From assembly GCF_025766255.1 (NCBI RefSeq), contig NW_026516700.1, forward strand, positions 124,001 through 188,000: DNA of 64,000 nucleotides. The letters run 5' to 3'. The DNA comes from Zychaea mexicana. Taxonomy: Eukaryota; Mucoromycota; Mucoromycetes; Mucorales; Lichtheimiaceae. The notes under the pieces are model-generated. The model was not told the origin of the DNA, made no database searches, and saw only the letters and a program-made list of their open reading frames with translations. Position 1 is the first letter of the stretch, and each line of letters begins with the position of its first letter. This document shows positions 33,747 through 45,800 of the stretch, piece by piece. The position numbers and the translations under genes were made by a program.

Positions 33747-36569
33747 TATGATCGTAACCATTCCTTTTACCCCTACCTGATGGCGCTTCTGATGAATTAA
33801 TCTTCTTTGTCATGCCTTCTTTGAACTCCCTTTGAACCATTTACCACTTCTTTTTTCCACCTTTCAAACATCCGTCATCTCTTTGAGCTACTTTTGTAAC
33901 ATCAATCCACCAATCATTTCTTTAAATCACCTTTGCCTTTTGTTATAACATCCATCCATCGATTCTTTGACTTATATTTGTAACATCAACTCATTACATC
34001 CTGAGACTACCTTTGAAAATCCAATCGATATGCACCACATAAATGCACATAATACTATCCCCTTTACCTCCATTTTTTTACATACAAATGTCAGAATGAT
34101 AGGACATGTTTTATAATAATGAAACATTATGTACTCAAGACACAATTATATTAGATACCATAGCATCCATCATAAAGCCACATACATTGTCGTCCCATGT
34201 TTTCAATAACTGAAGGTGCCATATATAAAAATGGTCATTTCAATGAGTCTACGACGCCTGCCTCTTGTAACCTTGAACGAAAAGATTCAGTCCCTTTTTT
34301 TTGGGGACTCAAACATATGGTATATTACTCAAATCTCTCTCTCTCTCTATTTTTTTTTTTTACCGAGTCAATAGTAAAAGAGTTTGTTGCAGCCATATGA
34401 ATTTTGTTATTCTGCCAACTTATGAGATTACACTGCCAACGTAATTTTTCCTCCTGCCAATCTTGGAAAACACACCGCCAATCAAAAGAAACCTCCAGCG
34501 CTAAAATGAAAAAGATACCCCACCATCATGGGAAATAAGCTCCGCGCAACATTAGGAAATATCCAGTATGAAAAGACGGTGGGTGGTTTTTCGTCACACA
34601 GACGAAACGCTATCCAGATATTGAAGCCAAAGCTATCTGGTGATACATTCTTTTTTTTTATGGTGGTGATACATTCTTTAATTCTTCTTGTACAAAGTTA
34701 CTATAACTGTAAAAAGCTTTGAAAGTTTCCACGGGATTCGTTTAAATTAAATCGGATCTGCGTTCATAAAAAGAAACACGTGTACTTTGTGGTAATGTTA
34801 CGAGTAGTAACAGCAGGAACAACAGTGAGAAGCAGTGGCAGCAAAGAATTTAGAATTTTTACATGTTGTCTGAGACGATTTACGAGAGGGGTCAGTGACG
34901 CTGCAAGCAGAAGCAGAAAGCAGCAGCAGCAGCAGCAGCAGTATTTTAGGTAGTTTCGCCATTCTAATTGCGGGGAAACCATAGTGCGTAAGCTATATAC
35001 CAACAGACGAGGCACACCACCCCCCAAAAAACGCAGCACTCACGGATTTTTTTTTGCGCGATCAAATTTAATATGGAAGCCATGAGATTAACGTTTAATA
35101 CATGACAGAAAACAAGGTTGCGTTCTTATACCGTTTGAATTCTGGCACGCGAGGCATATAAAAAGGAAACACACATCTCACGCTAGCTTTTGGGTGTGGC
35201 TCACAGGACCAGAAAAAAAAGACATCTTATGTGCATAAACGTCCTGTGGCGATCACTTGCGCACGTAAAAGAAAGTCCGCGTGCACATCGCATCAGCAGC
35301 AACATAACGCGCTTTGCTTGTATAGGAACGATTACCCCGTTCCTCGCCCTGATCCGCTCCCCTCCCCCTTGATATTTTTTTTTTTAATCGGAGCCACTGT
35401 TGAGAGAGTTGTTGGGAATTATCGGTCCCACCTCTTGCTGAGCGGGGTGCCAATGTGCAAACTTAATTTGTGTTTTGCGCGCTCTTCTGTCCTCGTTGCT
35501 AAATTTCATATAAAACAGGATCGCCTCTTTCATTTCTATATGAAAGCTTATTTGCCACATTCGAGCACTTACGCACGTACCTGGGGCAATGAAACCCAAT
35601 TCGCGGGATTGACGTCTTGCCTTGTCATCTCATACAGCTATATGTAAGGTGCATTGAACAACATGGCCAATCTTCGTTCTTGAAATAAGAAGCTGTTATG
35701 CGATGTGTATTACAGCTGTACCGCACTGCTTAATCTGCTCAGAATAAATGTTAGACGCACGATTATGTCTAACCAAAAGGAAAACGCAGGGTGCTACTTT
35801 GTCTGCTCGAAGCACAGGGACGAGTAGTGTTGTGTAACCCCTTTTCCTTTTGCTTTTGCTTCGTCACCTTTTCGCTTCCCCTTTCAGCCTAAGCATGCAC
35901 TGTCGGATGGAAAAACGCGGTTGTACGAAAAACGCTGTTCTACGGGCGTAAACATTACTTTCCCTGACAAAACATCGAGGGTGAGGAAGCAAAAGCCATA
36001 CAAAAAAAGTGACAGCACAAAAAAGAAAAATGCTGTAAAACGTACGAGGACAGAAAAGAACAGGATGACAGATAGTATAATCCGGAAATAGCACATACTG
36101 ACAGAAATGACGCGCTGTGGGTAATTCACATGGAAACACAAAGATAATAGCGGATTCGCCTTGTGACATATTACGTTTAGGCGCACACACAATATAGTAA
36201 ATAAGGCCAGTGATAGCGACAGTATTATAGGGTTAGTAGGAGAGAGTGTATGTATAACAGTGGTGCCTAAGAAAAGGGGAATCCAATTTCTGGTTCAGAT
36301 TTAGCATTTAATAGCCGACAATACATCTACTAACCAATCCCCCATTCAATCCTTCGTATAAAAGTATCTCTTCCACATCTCCATTCGTTAGCCACCTTAT
36401 TTTATCCTTCCCTACACCTTATTCTCTCAAAAAAGAGCCTTCTTTTCTTCTGAACGTCCAATACAGGCGTTCCTGTCCTTTTCTTCGAGTCCCGAAATTC
36501 CCCTTTTCATCATCTTCAATCTCGTCGAACTTTAACGATCTACTTTCCTTTACACATACATAATAAATC
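33747..36569. other. Long intergenic region
   Basis: 2.8 kb with no supportable gene. Short frames at 35190-35650 and 35864-36192 lack coherent composition or homology. Near 35157 a TATAAAA-like element occurs without a convincing gene after it. The last 240 bp hold the promoter of the next gene. Confidence 0.5.
36334..36363 (+). promoter_or_regulatory. CCAAT and TATA elements of the Tag1-like gene
   Basis: CCAAT at 36334-36338 is followed by TATAAAA at 36357-36363. This is about 207 bp upstream of the ATG at 36570, with a pyrimidine-rich leader between. This is the clearest core promoter in the window. Confidence 0.5.
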
Positions 36570-39500
36570 ATGGCCAATAGCTTTGAAAAAGAGGCGCACA
36601 GAGCCCTTGCTATCAGTGGCCCTGATATGCATAGCCAGCAGCAAGATCAATCACTTTTGGATCGACAACAGAGCAACAATGAACCAGCTAGCGTGGAAAA
36701 CAGCGTCATGGAAGAGTACTCTGAAAAACCACCACCACCGCCGCCGCGTCGGTTCTACAAGCAAAAGAAATACTGGATCATTTGCTCCATCATTACAGTG
36801 ATCATTGTAGTCGTGGTCGTTCTATTGATCATCTACGTCTTCTTCCCCATGATCGCTCAAGCTTTGATGAACCAGTCCGGCATAGGCGTCGACAGTTCTG
36901 ACATTACCTTCAACCCACCAGACAACCTCAACAAGCGTGATGGCGAACAGCTCAACATGAACAGCTCTTTTTACATGTCCATGACCAGCTCCATGAGCAA
37001 TACCGGTCCTTTTGCAGCAGACTTGAAATTCCACAATCCTATCAACGTCTACTACAACGACACTCTGTTGGGTAACATTACTCTGCCCGACAGCAACATC
37101 GCCGGTGGCAAGGGTACCCTTCAGGCTGACACTCCATTCTTGATCCAAAACACAACCTTCTTTGCCGCATTTGCTCGAGAAATGTTGGCCAATGATGAAT
37201 TCAAGTGGAAGCTCAAAGGCAAGCTTGATATCACTGCATTGACGAGGTAAAATACATTCTTATTCTTCTTTCACTCCCCAGAGCCAAGTATACAGATCAG
37301 CTTTATAAACTCATACATTTTTCTGGTCATTTAGAACTGCAACCGTACAACTTGACAAAGAAGTCACCATCCCTGGCAAGTCTTGAGAGCCTCGCTTCTA
37401 TATATCTTCGTCTTATACCCCCCCCTCCTCATTTTGGGGCATCAAGCAAGTGATGCTAACTCTTTCCTACATGATTATAATAGGTATGGGCGGATTCCCC
37501 GAAGTCAGTATCCAGTCGTTTGAATTGCCTGGCGATGATCCAAATGGCGGTATTCTAGTTGAATTGGGCACCATCCTGAACAGCCCGTCACCTGTCGGCG
37601 TACAGCTCGGTACCATCAAGATGGCTATTGGCTACGACGGCGTCGATCTTGGCGAAGTCACTGCGGAAGGCATCAATTTGGCCAAGGGCAACAACAGCAT
37701 TTTGCTCAAGGGCACCTTGCAGCCCCAAAGCGATCCCGCCAACTTGGAGAAGGTTGGCAAACTGTTCTCCAACTACGTTTCCGGTAAAATGTCGCAGACC
37801 ACGGCCGTCGGTGTTTCGGCCGCTCCTGATGGTACCAACTCGATCGGCTGGCTCTCTGAAGGTTTCCAGTCTGTTCGCTTGAACGTTGGTCTTGGTGTCG
37901 ACAAACCTTTGGACATTATCAAGTCAGTCAGCATGGGCTACCTCGATCTGGCATTCAGCGCCGACCAGCCCTATGCCCCCGTCTTGTCTGCTCCTGAGAT
38001 CAATGCCGGTTTCCAGATTCCATTCGGTTTCTCCTTGGATATCACTGATGTTAAGCAAGATTTGCAGATGGCCAACAACGAGACTGGCAGTTTTGCTACC
38101 ATCTCGGCTCCTTTCGTGCCTGCTCAAAGCAACCAAGAATCCGGAGAGCTCAAGTTTGCTATGAACAATGATACCATCCAAGCAATCGGTGGTCAGGAAC
38201 CTGCTTTCAATGATTACACCTATGCTTTGACTGCTCAAGAATCGTACACGTTCCAGATCAAGGGTGAAGCCACGACCAAGACGGTGACACCCATCGGTAA
38301 CATTACCTTGGGAGGCATCACGCTCGATGTTCCTACTAGCTTGAAGGGTTTGCAGTTCCTCAACAGCACCCCTACCATCATCAACAGCTTGGACGTCACT
38401 GGTGGCGAGACTGATCACATGAACTTGGCCATCAACCTGTCCATGAGCAATCCATCTGATTTTAGCATTTACACTGGTGATGTCTCATTCGACATGAAGG
38501 CTGATAACACCAAAATTGGTACTGTCACCCTGAGTCAGCTCAAGTTGAACCGTGGCGACAACGCTATCGTTGCGACTGCCGCCTTTGATCCCAAGAGCTC
38601 CACCGTTGGCCAGAACCTCTTGTCCACTTTTGTCATGGGGAGTGACAACAATGTTAATGTCGCCGGTAATGAGAACTCGACTCCCATCAAATCCTTGATT
38701 GGTGGTTTATCCGTCATTTCGATCGACTCGACTCTGCCCGGTTTGAAGGACCCACTCATCCAAGGTTCCAAGTTGACCGTGTTGAATGACACGCTTGACA
38801 CTGGCATTGTCAATGTCCAAGTCTCCATTGCCAACCCCTTCACGGCTGGTTTGTCCATCACGTCCGTCAAGTCTGCTGTGACGTACTCCGGTATGCCTGT
38901 CGGTAACATCAACCAAGACGTGTCTGGTAACCCCATCAACATCCCTGGCCACTCCACTGTCCAGTCGACTCCTTTGGACATGACCATGAACTTGGAGCCC
39001 GGAGCGGTTGCCCTGTTATTGCGTGATCTCGCTGTCAAGAAGAACCTCGATACCCGTCCCTTGGATGCTCTTTTGACCATGGGCGGTTTCTCGATTCAGG
39101 GTCAAGAAGAGATTTCTGCTGATCCTTCCTTGTTCGATGGCTTTGACATTTCCAAGTTTGTCATGGAAGCAATGTCAGTCTTGGCTGTTGACTTGCAGCT
39201 TGAGTCTGGCTTGACCATTGGCCAGTATGTCAACACTCTTCAGTTTGCCCAAAGCAATGTCGCGACCGCAACGGATGAAACCGTAACCAAGTTGATTCCT
39301 GTCGTTGGCCAGCCTATTGTCCAACAGATTGTCGACGGTTCCGATTTGGCTTTTGAGACCATCACCCTCTCCGAGCCCACCAATTCCGGTTTCAAAGTCC
39401 AGATGGTCGGTTCTATCAGCAACACTGGCCCCATGGCTGCTTCCATCAGCTTCGCCCAGCCTTTGACCATCTCCTGGGAAGGCCGCGAGCTAGGCAAGGT

Positions 39501-41655
39501 TTCCATGGATACTATCAATACCCAGCCCAATGTCGGCGCCACGTTCAACGTCAGTGGTGAATTCTCCATTGCAGACGCCAACTACATGGGCGACTTTGCC
39601 GAGTTCATGATCAACAATGATGAATTTGTCTGGGACATTAACAGCATCGAAGGTGTTAACGTCGATGCTATTGGCTACCTGTTTACCAACATCAACATGA
39701 CCAAGCAAGTGACGCTCGGCGGTGCCAAGGGCTTCAAGGACTGTGTCACCATCCACTCGTTCGACTTGCCTGCCAACGATCCTGCTGGTGGTATTTCGCT
39801 TACTTTGGACGTCACCATCCAGAACCCCAGTCAGGTCGGATTCTTGCTCGCCGGTGCTGGTTTCGAATCATTCTTCAAGGATATTCAGATTGGCGTCTTG
39901 GCCTCTGACGGTGCTGCCAGCTTCCCTCCCAAGGGCTCGAGCGACATGACTATGAAGGGCCGTTTGATCAAACAAGATTCTCAAGAAGGCATCGACGCCA
40001 TCACCGAGGTGTTCGCCAACTTCTTGTCTGCTCAAAACTCGACTTTGACCGTCAAGGGTACCTCTGGTTCCGGTCCTCAAGGCCAGGTCAGCTGGCTGAC
40101 TAAGGGCTTCCAGAGCTTGAGCATCGAGAACGTCACCTTGCCTGGTCCTGAAGTTGCTCCCGAATTGATTCCTTCTATCACTCTCAAAGACATGGAGCTC
40201 GATTTCACTGCTGCTGACTATGCTCCGATCATGGGCTCAAACTTGGTCAACGCTCAGCTCAAGAATCCATTCGGTTTCCCTCTTGGTGTCAGCTCGCTTA
40301 ACATGGACGTTGAGGCTTCGTACCAGAACAACCGTGCTGCTCATATGGATGTGCCCGATGTCCCGTCCACCACTGATGCCAATGGTATGATTACCACCGC
40401 TTTCTCCGGCGTGCCTTTCGAAGTCTACGATGATGCCCACAAGGTCTTCAATGCGTTCACCAAGGCTCTTACTGAAAGCTCCAATGTTACTTTTGGTATG
40501 TCTGGTATGGCCAACTCGATTGCTGAAACCGCTGTCGGTCAGCTCAAGCTTACCAACATTTCCTACGATGTTTCGAGTAGCTTGTCTGGTATGTTACTTT
40601 TTTTTTATCGATTTCTTTTCCTAGAAGACATGAGCATGAGCTAAAAAAATCACTACTTTTTAACAACAGGTTTCAACAACTTTGATGGCAAAACCACCAT
40701 TCTCAAGCAAGCCGTCACTGGCGGTACTCCTGAGGTAAAATAGCTTGTTTACTCAATAGCTGTGAGCATGACAACTAATGTCTACCTTTCAATGATAATG
40801 TAGTACATTGAAATCACGTTGACCGTTGCCTTCAACAACCCCTCGAACATCACTATCACTATTGGCGCTATTCAGTTCGAGTCCATCATGAACGAGCATC
40901 AGACCAGCGTCGGTACCGTCAAATTGCAAGACGTTGTAATCAAACCTGGAAACAACACCTTTGACTGTATCATGGAAATGAAGAGTTCCAAGAAGGAATA
41001 CGTTGACCAGATGGTCTCGATTTACATGACGAACTCTCTAGCACCGTTGACTATCTCAGGCACCCAAGACTCAACCAAGATTGCTTCGATCCAGGATGCT
41101 CTTTCGACCGTCCGTCTTGGTACTGCCATGCAAGGTATTGTCAGTAACCTTGTTGAGCGTGCTGATGTCGAAGCCAAGGCCGCTGTTGTGCTTACCAAGA
41201 AGGCCAAGACCTGGGTCACTTTGAACAATCCCTTGAATACTCCTTACACCATCCAGAAGGTCTCGGTTGAAATCGAGAACGAGAACGACGGCAAACCATA
41301 TGCTATGGGTACCATTGATTACGAGTTGCCCAACCCAATTACCGTCAACCCTGGTGAACAAAAGCGCTCGGACGAATGGCCTGTTGATGTTGATGCTAAC
41401 GCTCTTCAGCTGCTTGGATTGATTGGCAATGGTGAGATCTCCATCAGCTTGCGCCAGAACGTCACTGTCCAGGTCGGCGATACTGATGGTGGTTATGCTT
41501 CCTACTTTTACTACTATCAAAACAACGTGCCTTGCGGTTTGGATATCAAATTGTTGGGTATTTCTTTGCCCGACGATGAGGACTTCAAGAAGGATGACAA
41601 CTCTACTTCGTCCTCGGTCGAACAAGCTGCTTCTAGCGCTGCTCCTGCTGCTTAA
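36570..41655 (+). CDS. Large type II membrane protein with DUF3712/LEA-like repeats (Tag1-like)
   Basis: Five exons (36570-37246, 37335-37375, 37484-40588, 40670-40734, 40804-41655) give 1579 aa. A cytoplasmic N-terminus of about 65 residues with a Pro run (residues 54-59) precedes one transmembrane helix at about 68-92. About 1480 lumenal residues with many N-glycosylation sequons follow. The lumenal part consists of beta-rich DUF3712/LEA-2-like units. Two large blocks resemble each other: S-N-T-G-P-F-A-A near residue 140 and S-N-T-G-P-M-A-A near residue 882, each followed by N-D-E-F-x-W and a G-G-F/K-G-F segment. The plan matches yeast vacuolar Tag1 (YLR173W), linked to ending autophagy, but identity is inferred. 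The intron at 37376-37483 starts with GC (GCAAGT). Confidence 0.78.
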
Positions 41656-41944
41656 AAAAAAACTACTACCATCGTTACTTTATAACTTGTACTATTTAAA
41701 AAAAAACCTGTTGTAATACTTTTACTATTTTCCTTTTTACCTTATCTTTTGTAATGACGAAGTCGTTTCTCCACTCTTCCTTCTATTCATTCCTTTTCCA
41801 TTTTTTGGCTTCTCTTCTACACCTCTCTCCTTCTTAACCTTTAACTCTTTACTTCCGTATACCATAATCTATGTTACACATATGCTGATATAGATGTTAC
41901 GTTTGTCGACTATTTGGTCGCTTTTAAATTAAAATTTATAATAC

Positions 41945-42734
41945 TTATTCTCTTTCCTTTTTCTGCTCAAGAACTAATTCTGCCAACTGTACAAAGGAGT
42001 CTGCATTGATATCGACAAAGTCTAACTGTTTTTTTGGATCTTCGCTTGGACGGCAAACATAAGCTGTCTTTAAACCGTACTTCTTGGCTGCCTGGAGATC
42101 GTATGGATGAGCTGCGACCATGCATACTTGTTCCGGTTTCAATTTCAGCATTTCCGCAGCCCCCAGATACGCCTTTGGATTTGGCTTGTATGCTTGAAAC
42201 AACTCGGCCGACATGATCATATCAAAGGGCATTCCACCATATTTCTTCATGTCGAGCAGTAGACGTACATTGCCATTGCTTAATGTTGAAGTGATGGCAA
42301 AGGAACTGAGTTTTTCCAAGCCAGCATTGGTATCAGGCCAGGGCGATAAACGGTGCCAGCACAGGTTGAGCTCGACGCGTGAAGCTTCGTCAAGGTCGAT
42401 GTTTTCTTCAGCTAAAATACTATCCAAGATGGTGCGATGGATACTGTCCAAATCTGGGAAAACGTCAGGTTGTGACTCTGCATACGTGCGAACGCTTATA
42501 TAGTATTCCTGTCGCCATCTGTTGGCCAACGCAACGTAGTCAGGTGCAGGTGTGGTCTTGATAAAGTGTTCAAGTTCCTTGACAACAGATGTCCGCCAAT
42601 CGACACATGTTCCGAATACATCAAATACAAAACTGTATATAAAAGTTTAGTCTCTACTTGCTTTGCCGAAAGCATATCACGTCTCAAGTGGTATAAGATG
42701 CTAATATTTACGCTTGTGCGTCTGAGAGCGACAT
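41945..42734 (-). CDS. Haloacid dehalogenase, type II (HAD superfamily)
   Basis: Two exons, 42712-42734 and 41945-42632, give 236 aa, the usual length for L-2-haloacid dehalogenases. The HAD motifs are in order: F-V-F-D-V-F-G-T with the nucleophile Asp at residue 12, T-L-S-N-G-N (motif II), K-P-N-P-K-A-Y (motif III Lys) and M-V-A-A-H-P-Y-D-L-Q-A-A (motif IV region). Such enzymes hydrolyse 2-haloacids or act as phosphatases; the fungal substrate is unknown. The first exon carries only seven codons plus two bases, and the intron falls just before the catalytic motif. It starts 135 bp downstream of the VPS13 stop codon, in the same direction, and converges with the Tag1-like gene. Confidence 0.9.
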
Positions 42735-42869
42735 GATGCAGAGTAAGAGAAAGATGGTGGTAAATAAGATGCCGTGAGAGAAAAAGTAAATAGGAAAGAA
42801 ATATGATTTATAATAGTGTTTATGTGCTTTATATACTAAAATACTAAAATGTCAATTAGAAATGAAAAT

Positions 42870-45800
42870 TTACACGCTAGGACGCCGCTTTGCATTGTAT
42901 TTGAGCACTGCCTCCTCGATCCGTTTGAAGAACCATTCTCTGACAGTCTTATCCGGAATCACCAAAAATGGCTCCCAACTCATACTGCGCAGATAGATTG
43001 CAATACCCGTGGACTCGGCTTTGATAGTCTGAATTTCCGTAAAGGGTTCTTGCCACTCCACAGCTAACCGACTGGTGCGAATCAGCATTAATCGGTTGGA
43101 TGTAAGCATGGCCACACGCTCATCGCCGCTTTGCACTGGGCAGTGTGCTATGTATACATCGTTAAAATATTGACCCCGCTCCACATCCTTGAGCCACACT
43201 TGGCCTTGTGCTTCACGGACAGAGTATGGCTATATGATGTTTTATTATTTTGGTGAGTTCAGCATTCGTCATTGTACAACACGAATCCTGTTTACCTTGA
43301 GGATACCATCAGGTCCAATGTACCGTGGAAATCGGATCCGTACAATATCATTGGTATCTGTTGGTGTTGTGGAGTTACGAATGCCTTGACCGACATTACT
43401 GGCCATATCGAATACGCCGCCAACGGGTTTCGCAACAGCACTAAATGCCAAGGTAGTTTTCAATAAGAGTCTCTCCCTCTTTCCTCCTGTTACGATATAC
43501 ACTACATGCTTGATACTTTACCCTAATATACCCTTGTACATGCCCGTAGCAAAACCACCAACACCACCTTTTCGGGCACCAGCGATGGGTTGTGTCTATA
43601 CAAATACATCCATCCGTCAAAGTGTTATTGTCAAAACAAGAACAACGATAATAATACAATCATGTATGTTGTATGTATGCATGTGTACAGATGCCTAACT
43701 TACCACTAATCCGGTCGCGCCACTAATCAGGCCATTAGCAAAGTAATTGGCACCTTGTACAACACCAATAAAAGCGTGTCGTGGTCGGTTACGAGTCATG
43801 TTCATACGTCGACGGTCCAAATACTCGCGATCCATTGCTACGGCTGATAAGCCTTTGCCCATACTAGCCGTAAACTTGGAGAAGCTGTCTGTAAAACCAA
43901 ATACACTCTTGCGGAGGAGCCCGCTGAAGCCCTAAATATAAACATAAACAACGCGTTTATGGTTAATATCCCATGATTATATCTGCATTTGCATGCATAA
44001 TTTCGTAAAAGTCCGGATTCTCAGTATACTTACCCTCGCAATACCAATGCCCAGATCCTGCGGTCGATCGCTATAGATGAATCCTTGCCATGACTCGTAG
44101 TATAGCTCGGCTACACCAGAACTCAAGTTGTTAAACAAGCCGATCGGATTGCCAATAATATCTGCAGAGCCAAGCATCATATGGAGTTGATTGACAAATT
44201 GGTTGCTATAGTGAATGTAGATTCGGTTTGCGAGATCAGGTCCGCTTGCTCGTAAGTTCTCTACAGCAAGTGCATTAAATCGTAGTGGTGCGGCCTAATG
44301 TATATATTATGCACGCATTAATTTACTTTTGTCGCTTCCTTTCTCGCGTACATTTGATCCTCGTACGAATCTTTAATAAACAAGAGAAAGCCATACCTGA
44401 ATACTGCCAATGGCCATTGTCAATACATCGACAATAAAGAACTGTGATCTATAATAACCCATCCGCCACGCCGCGAGGATTTATCAATGAGTACTCCAAG
44501 TTTGAGACAGCAGTATACGTTGAAGAACAAAATATAGTACCTTGTCTGATCATCGTACTTGTCTGTGCGCATAAAAGACAAGTCAAAAGTGATGGGTTGA
44601 ATATTCAGCATCTCAAAGTAGAGTTGGGCAATGTTGTCTTGAGGAGTGACGTCTGGAATGTCGGTACTGAACTCCCATTGTTTGCTAATGGTTTTACTGT
44701 TAATATAATTTTCTATGTTGCCAACAAAAAAAAAGACTTACGCATCATCAGCTGTATCATTCCAACCCTCTACACCTAGGTCCACAAAGTCAATGACCGC
44801 GAAAATGAACTCGGAATCCAATTCGACACTCATTTCTTGAAGCAGGACCGAAAAGTACTTGAAATACAATACGCCATGTGCTATATACAGAGAAACAAAG
44901 ATCAGTATCAAGATATACTATATAGAATCCCCACATTTAGAATTACTAACAGTTATCCTTGACTCGATCCAAACCAAGCTGGAATGTTGGCAAAATTTCA
45001 TTCTTGCCCTCAGCCGTAACATTGGTTGGGTACAGTAGGATCGGATAGACAGCATCATACAGTTGGTTGTCAATTTGAACCCACTTGATATTCCAGCGAA
45101 CAGATTGGTACATGTTGGACTCGGTAAACTTGAGTTCAAGACCACGGAACGTAACGTACGCAATCTCTTGCAAGCGTTTGTTGACCATTGAGATACCAAA
45201 CTGGGACATTTTGAGTTCAACCACAAAGTGAATGACAGGTTTGACGTCCACCGTTTCAAACCCTTCTCTTGCGACTGTCTCTTGTGTTTCTTGGGAAGAT
45301 GCGGATGCGAGTGATACTTGCGAGGTCAATGGTCTAAAATAACTTTGTGATTGGTTGTACGGAGTCAGGTAGAGGATTTGTGTGGATTGGCTCGTTTTGA
45401 TATCTATGGCAGTAATGGCCTGACGTCCGTCGCGGCCCACGTGCCGGAAAGGAAGTTGACTGCCAATTTCTTGCATGTTGATGCTTCGTTCACGACCGCC
45501 AATGTTAAGAATGAGCTTCTTGTCTTTGACGGCTGGCATATCCCATGAGTATGGCACTGTCTGGTGTGCAGGTAAGCGATAGCGCCGCGTTCGATGATTG
45601 CGCATTCGATTTTCCGTGTAGTCGTCGCGAAGAATGACAATCGGATCCTCTTGATAGAAGGTCATGTCTTCGTCTGTCTGATTGACAATACGGTATGGCC
45701 AAGCGTCCGATGCTTCTCTGTTAAGTATAATAAACACCGTGGCATTCTCCAGAATGGTTGTCACACGCATTAATACAGAAGTGGATTCATCTGCACTTTC

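Noticed and set aside
35190..35650. Open frames downstream of a TATAAAA-like element near 35157
   Set aside because: The translated products are incoherent in all frames and have no partner exons; the TATA-like element alone is not evidence for a gene.
37924..39080. Long minus-strand frames opposite the Tag1-like gene
   Set aside because: Shadows of the real plus-strand exon, with no motif or splice logic of their own.
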